Source: UBA7985 sp965661545 | GTDB taxonomy: Bacteria; Pseudomonadota; Alphaproteobacteria; UBA7985 | Length of the DNA: 46,634 nucleotides | Assembly: GCA_965661545.1 (NCBI GenBank) | Contig: CBFIEF010000023.1 | Location: 1 to 46,634 of the forward strand | Direction: 5' to 3' | Part shown: in pieces, positions 44,373-46,634 of the stretch | How the letters are laid out: each line of letters opens with the position of its first letter | How positions within the stretch are numbered: position 1 is the stretch's first letter | Notes under the pieces: model-generated | Told to the model about the DNA's origin: nothing | Database searches by the model: none | What the model saw: the letters and a program-made list of their open reading frames with translations, nothing else | Made by a program: the position numbers and the translations under genes

Positions 44373-45524
44373 GTGAAGAACGTCATCATCGAAAACCGTC
44401 CCCTTAAAGGCGATTTTCAAGGAACTTCTTTTAATCTACGCGTGTTTCGCTTTGGTTCGGCTCAGCCCGGAAAGCCCAAAGCCTACATGCATGCGGCGCT
44501 GCATGCCGATGAAACGCCGGGAATGCTGATCCTGCACCACATGCTGCCGAAGCTTCAAGCAGCAGCAGAGGCGGGCTTAATCGATGGTGAAATTATTGTC
44601 CTGCCACAGGCCAACCCCTTGGGCGGGGCGCAAGTGCTGTTCGGCGATACCCACGTCGGGCGCTTTGATATGGCATCAGGTCAAAATCACAACCGGGGCT
44701 GGGAACTGCTGACACCTCAAGTCGTTGCGGACATCGAAGCCGTTCTCAGCGATGACGAAGCCGCCAACGTCGCCCAGATTCGGCGCATTATTGGCGCGGC
44801 TGTTGCGGCGCGCCAGCCATCGACGGTGCTTGAACGCTTCCGTAAGGAGATCCTGCAGCTGTCCCACGATGCCGATATAGTCTTTGACATTCATTGCGAT
44901 GATGAGAGCGACCGACACCTGTTTATCATTCCCGAGCAATGGCCGGATTGGGAAGATATTGCCCGCGCCAGTCGATCCGCTGTGGCACTGACCGCAGCGG
45001 ACAGTGGGGGTGGTTCTTATGACGAGTGCCTGTCGACCGTTTGGACACGCCTGCAAGCGCGCTTCCCCCATCATCCCATCCCCCTCGCCTGCCCTGCGGC
45101 AACCTTCGAGTATGCAGGCTGGGCCGATGTCGAAGACGATGTTGCTGCCGAAGATGCGCAGCATCTGTTCAGCGTCCTGTGCGCGCGTGGCTTTATCAAT
45201 ATGGCGCCCACACCCTTGCCTGACATCACGGTCGAGGGCTTACCGCTGGAGGCAACAGAAATGCTCCGCACAGAGGTTTCGGGCATTCTCACCTATAAGG
45301 TCGCTGTGGGGGATCAAGTCACCACGGGCCAGCATGTTGCCGATATCATCGATCCGACCGAGCTCGACCCCGTGAAAGCCCGTACGCCAATGTTCGCCAC
45401 AACCACCGGCTTCGTCCTCTCACGCCGAACGCGCAAGCTGATGTTCCCCGGCGAAAGCGTCATGAAGATCGTGGGTCGGGAGGTTCTGGCCAGCCGTCAG
45501 GGCGGTTACTTGCTCGAAGACTGA
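44373..45524 (+). CDS. succinylglutamate desuccinylase/aspartoacylase family zinc hydrolase
   Basis: The protein belongs to the AstE/ASPA branch of the M14 zinc carboxypeptidase fold, which removes acyl or amide-linked groups from amino-acid derivatives. The zinc ligands appear to be His44 and Glu47 (HADE) and His174 (DIHCDD). The start is taken as GTG at 44373 (383 residues, beginning MKNVIIENRPLKGDF); an upstream in-frame ATG lies within the divergent helicase start. The C-terminal 90 residues (VSGILTYKVAVGDQVTTGQ and later) resemble a biotinyl/lipoyl-like beta barrel without a modifiable lysine motif. The substrate is unknown. Its 3' end overlaps the convergent ClC gene by 19 nt. Confidence 0.85.
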   Translation: MKNVIIENRPLKGDFQGTSFNLRVFRFGSAQPGKPKAYMHAALHADETPGMLILHHMLPKLQAAAEAGLIDGEIIVLPQANPLGGAQVLFGDTHVGRFDMASGQNHNRGWELLTPQVVADIEAVLSDDEAANVAQIRRIIGAAVAARQPSTVLERFRKEILQLSHDADIVFDIHCDDESDRHLFIIPEQWPDWEDIARASRSAVALTAADSGGGSYDECLSTVWTRLQARFPHHPIPLACPAATFEYAGWADVEDDVAAEDAQHLFSVLCARGFINMAPTPLPDITVEGLPLEATEMLRTEVSGILTYKVAVGDQVTTGQHVADIIDPTELDPVKARTPMFATTTGFVLSRRTRKLMFPGESVMKIVGREVLASRQGGYLLED

Positions 45525-46634
45525 TTGTCAGAGTCTGACTTGTCCCGGCTCCACTGCGCATTGACGGGCAAATCTTCCTGCCCTTCGGCCACAAGCATGG
45601 CGCGGTGGTAAGCGTAGGACACATCGAAATCATGGATCAGGCCGATCAACTTGTTTGAGGCCTCATCCATGATAACCGGAACATGCGCCTCACCCTTTTC
45701 AACAAAGCGCTTCATCGCTGTGCTCAGGTCGCAATTTGCCGTGACCGACAGAGCGTCCATCGCGACATCGGCAGCGGTGTTTTCGGGGTCTTTGAGGGCT
45801 GAGCGCGAGGTTTCCAGTGTAATGAAGCCTGTCAGCGCGCCTGTATCAGATACAACAAAAACCCGACCCCAGCGGCTATCAATCAGTCGGTCGAGCGCCT
45901 CGGGGGCCGGCATCGATGGGGGCACGGTATCAACATCGGTATCGAGGATTTCTGAGACGTGGGTGTTTTGCAGCAAGAACACGTCCTTGCCATCGCGAAT
46001 ATCCAGACCCAGCTGCTGCAACTGCCGCGTGAAGAACGAATGCCCTGTCATAGCGCGGGCAAGGCCAACGGCGAACACCACCGCGACCATCGATCCCACC
46101 GCCATTGGGTAGGAACCGGTCAGCTCAAACACCATCAACACCGTCGAAATCGGCGCGCCAAGGACAGCAGCGGCGGTCGCCCCCATACCAACAATGGCAT
46201 AGGCGGACGGGTCTGACGTGCCCCACGGTAACAGGCCGACAACCTGCCCAAAGGTGGCGCCCAGTGCGGCGCCAATCAGCAGAGACGGCGAAAACACTCC
46301 GCCGCCAAAGCCCAGCCCCTGACAGGCTGCGGCACAGACGATCTTGCCCGCCAACACGGCGACCAGCAGCGCCAAACCGTATTGGCCCGCCAGCGTTAAT
46401 TGAGTTGCCTCGTAGCCGATGCCCAGCACTTGAGGCAGCTGGATGGCAATCAGGCCGACGATCAGCCCGGCAATCGCTGGCCGGGACCACCACGGCAGGC
46501 TGAAATGGTCGGCGAGGCGAACAATCCGAAAGGTCATAACGATAAACAGCACCGCCACCAGGCCGCTCATCCCGCCGAGCAAACCAAACAGCGGGAAGTC
46601 AGCTGCGCCCGCCATGACGATTTCCGGCATGATA
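45506..46634 (-). CDS. ClC-family chloride channel/antiporter with CBS domains (5' end cut by the window)
   Basis: The frame is open to the right edge of the window, so the N-terminal half of this membrane protein is missing; about 376 codons are visible. The visible membrane part has LGIGYEATQLTLAG, then GLGFGGGVFSPSLLIGAALGATFG, matching the conserved G-x-F-x-P segment of ClC proteins, and MGATAAAVLGAPISTVLMVFELTG. A pair of CBS domains (roughly the last 150 residues) follows, ending in a polar tail. The gating-glutamate and selectivity segments lie outside the window, so channel versus H+/Cl- exchanger cannot be decided. Confidence 0.92.
   Translation of the reverse strand, partial: IMPEIVMAGAADFPLFGLLGGMSGLVAVLFIVMTFRIVRLADHFSLPWWSRPAIAGLIVGLIAIQLPQVLGIGYEATQLTLAGQYGLALLVAVLAGKIVCAAACQGLGFGGGVFSPSLLIGAALGATFGQVVGLLPWGTSDPSAYAIVGMGATAAAVLGAPISTVLMVFELTGSYPMAVGSMVAVVFAVGLARAMTGHSFFTRQLQQLGLDIRDGKDVFLLQNTHVSEILDTDVDTVPPSMPAPEALDRLIDSRWGRVFVVSDTGALTGFITLETSRSALKDPENTAADVAMDALSVTANCDLSTAMKRFVEKGEAHVPVIMDEASNKLIGLIHDFDVSYAYHRAMLVAEGQEDLPVNAQWSRDKSDSDNQSSSK

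Overview
The window is ordinary chromosomal DNA of a Gram-negative alphaproteobacterium; the order cannot be fixed from sequence alone. Base composition looks moderately GC-rich and even throughout. The taxonomic signs are an NDUFA12-type complex I accessory protein, a 5'-deoxyadenosylcobalamin-dependent ribonucleotide reductase, the gene order bamD-recN-ligA directly after lpxC, an FtsZ ending in an IPAFLRRQ-type tail, and a type A RNase P RNA with alphaproteobacterial helices. MurE carries DNPR, so the wall should contain meso-diaminopimelate. lpxC and bamD show an LPS outer membrane.

Left part (1-9313). On the minus strand lie lipB, a NUDIX hydrolase, an SppA-like serine protease and then rplN-rplX-rplE, the start of the spc ribosomal block. 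The usual upstream partner of rplN (rpsQ) is missing, and a candidate promoter sits in front of rplN. A tRNA-Leu(GAG) and mgtE lie on the plus strand. A long nrdJ lies on the minus strand, ending at a strong terminator. About 740 bp upstream of nrdJ are non-coding and hold a candidate NrdR box pair.

Middle part (10056-16279). The plus strand has an NDUFA12 homologue, mlaD, an alpha/beta hydrolase with Asp in place of the usual nucleophilic Ser, and tyrS. A biotin-dependent acyl-CoA carboxylase alpha subunit is on the minus strand. A TerB/DnaJ-domain gene is followed after 5 nt by rnpB.

Right part (16481-40884). This is a nearly uninterrupted division and cell wall (dcw) cluster: rsmH-ftsL-ftsI-murE-murF-mraY-murD-ftsW-murG-murC-murB-ddl-ftsQ-ftsA-ftsZ, without mraZ in front. 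The genes are tightly packed, many with 1-13 nt overlaps. There is a near-consensus internal promoter before ftsA and a strong terminator after ftsZ. Then follow lpxC, a bamD-like gene, recN and ligA. The last part has prmA and a UvrD/PcrA helicase on the minus strand, a zinc-dependent deacylase on the plus strand, and a ClC channel cut by the window end.

The most notable oddity is bamD. Its reading frame has an ochre codon immediately after the lipobox cysteine, although the rest of the gene looks intact and the protein is normally essential. I found no CRISPR array, insertion sequence, prophage or defence system, and no convincing wholly new system.
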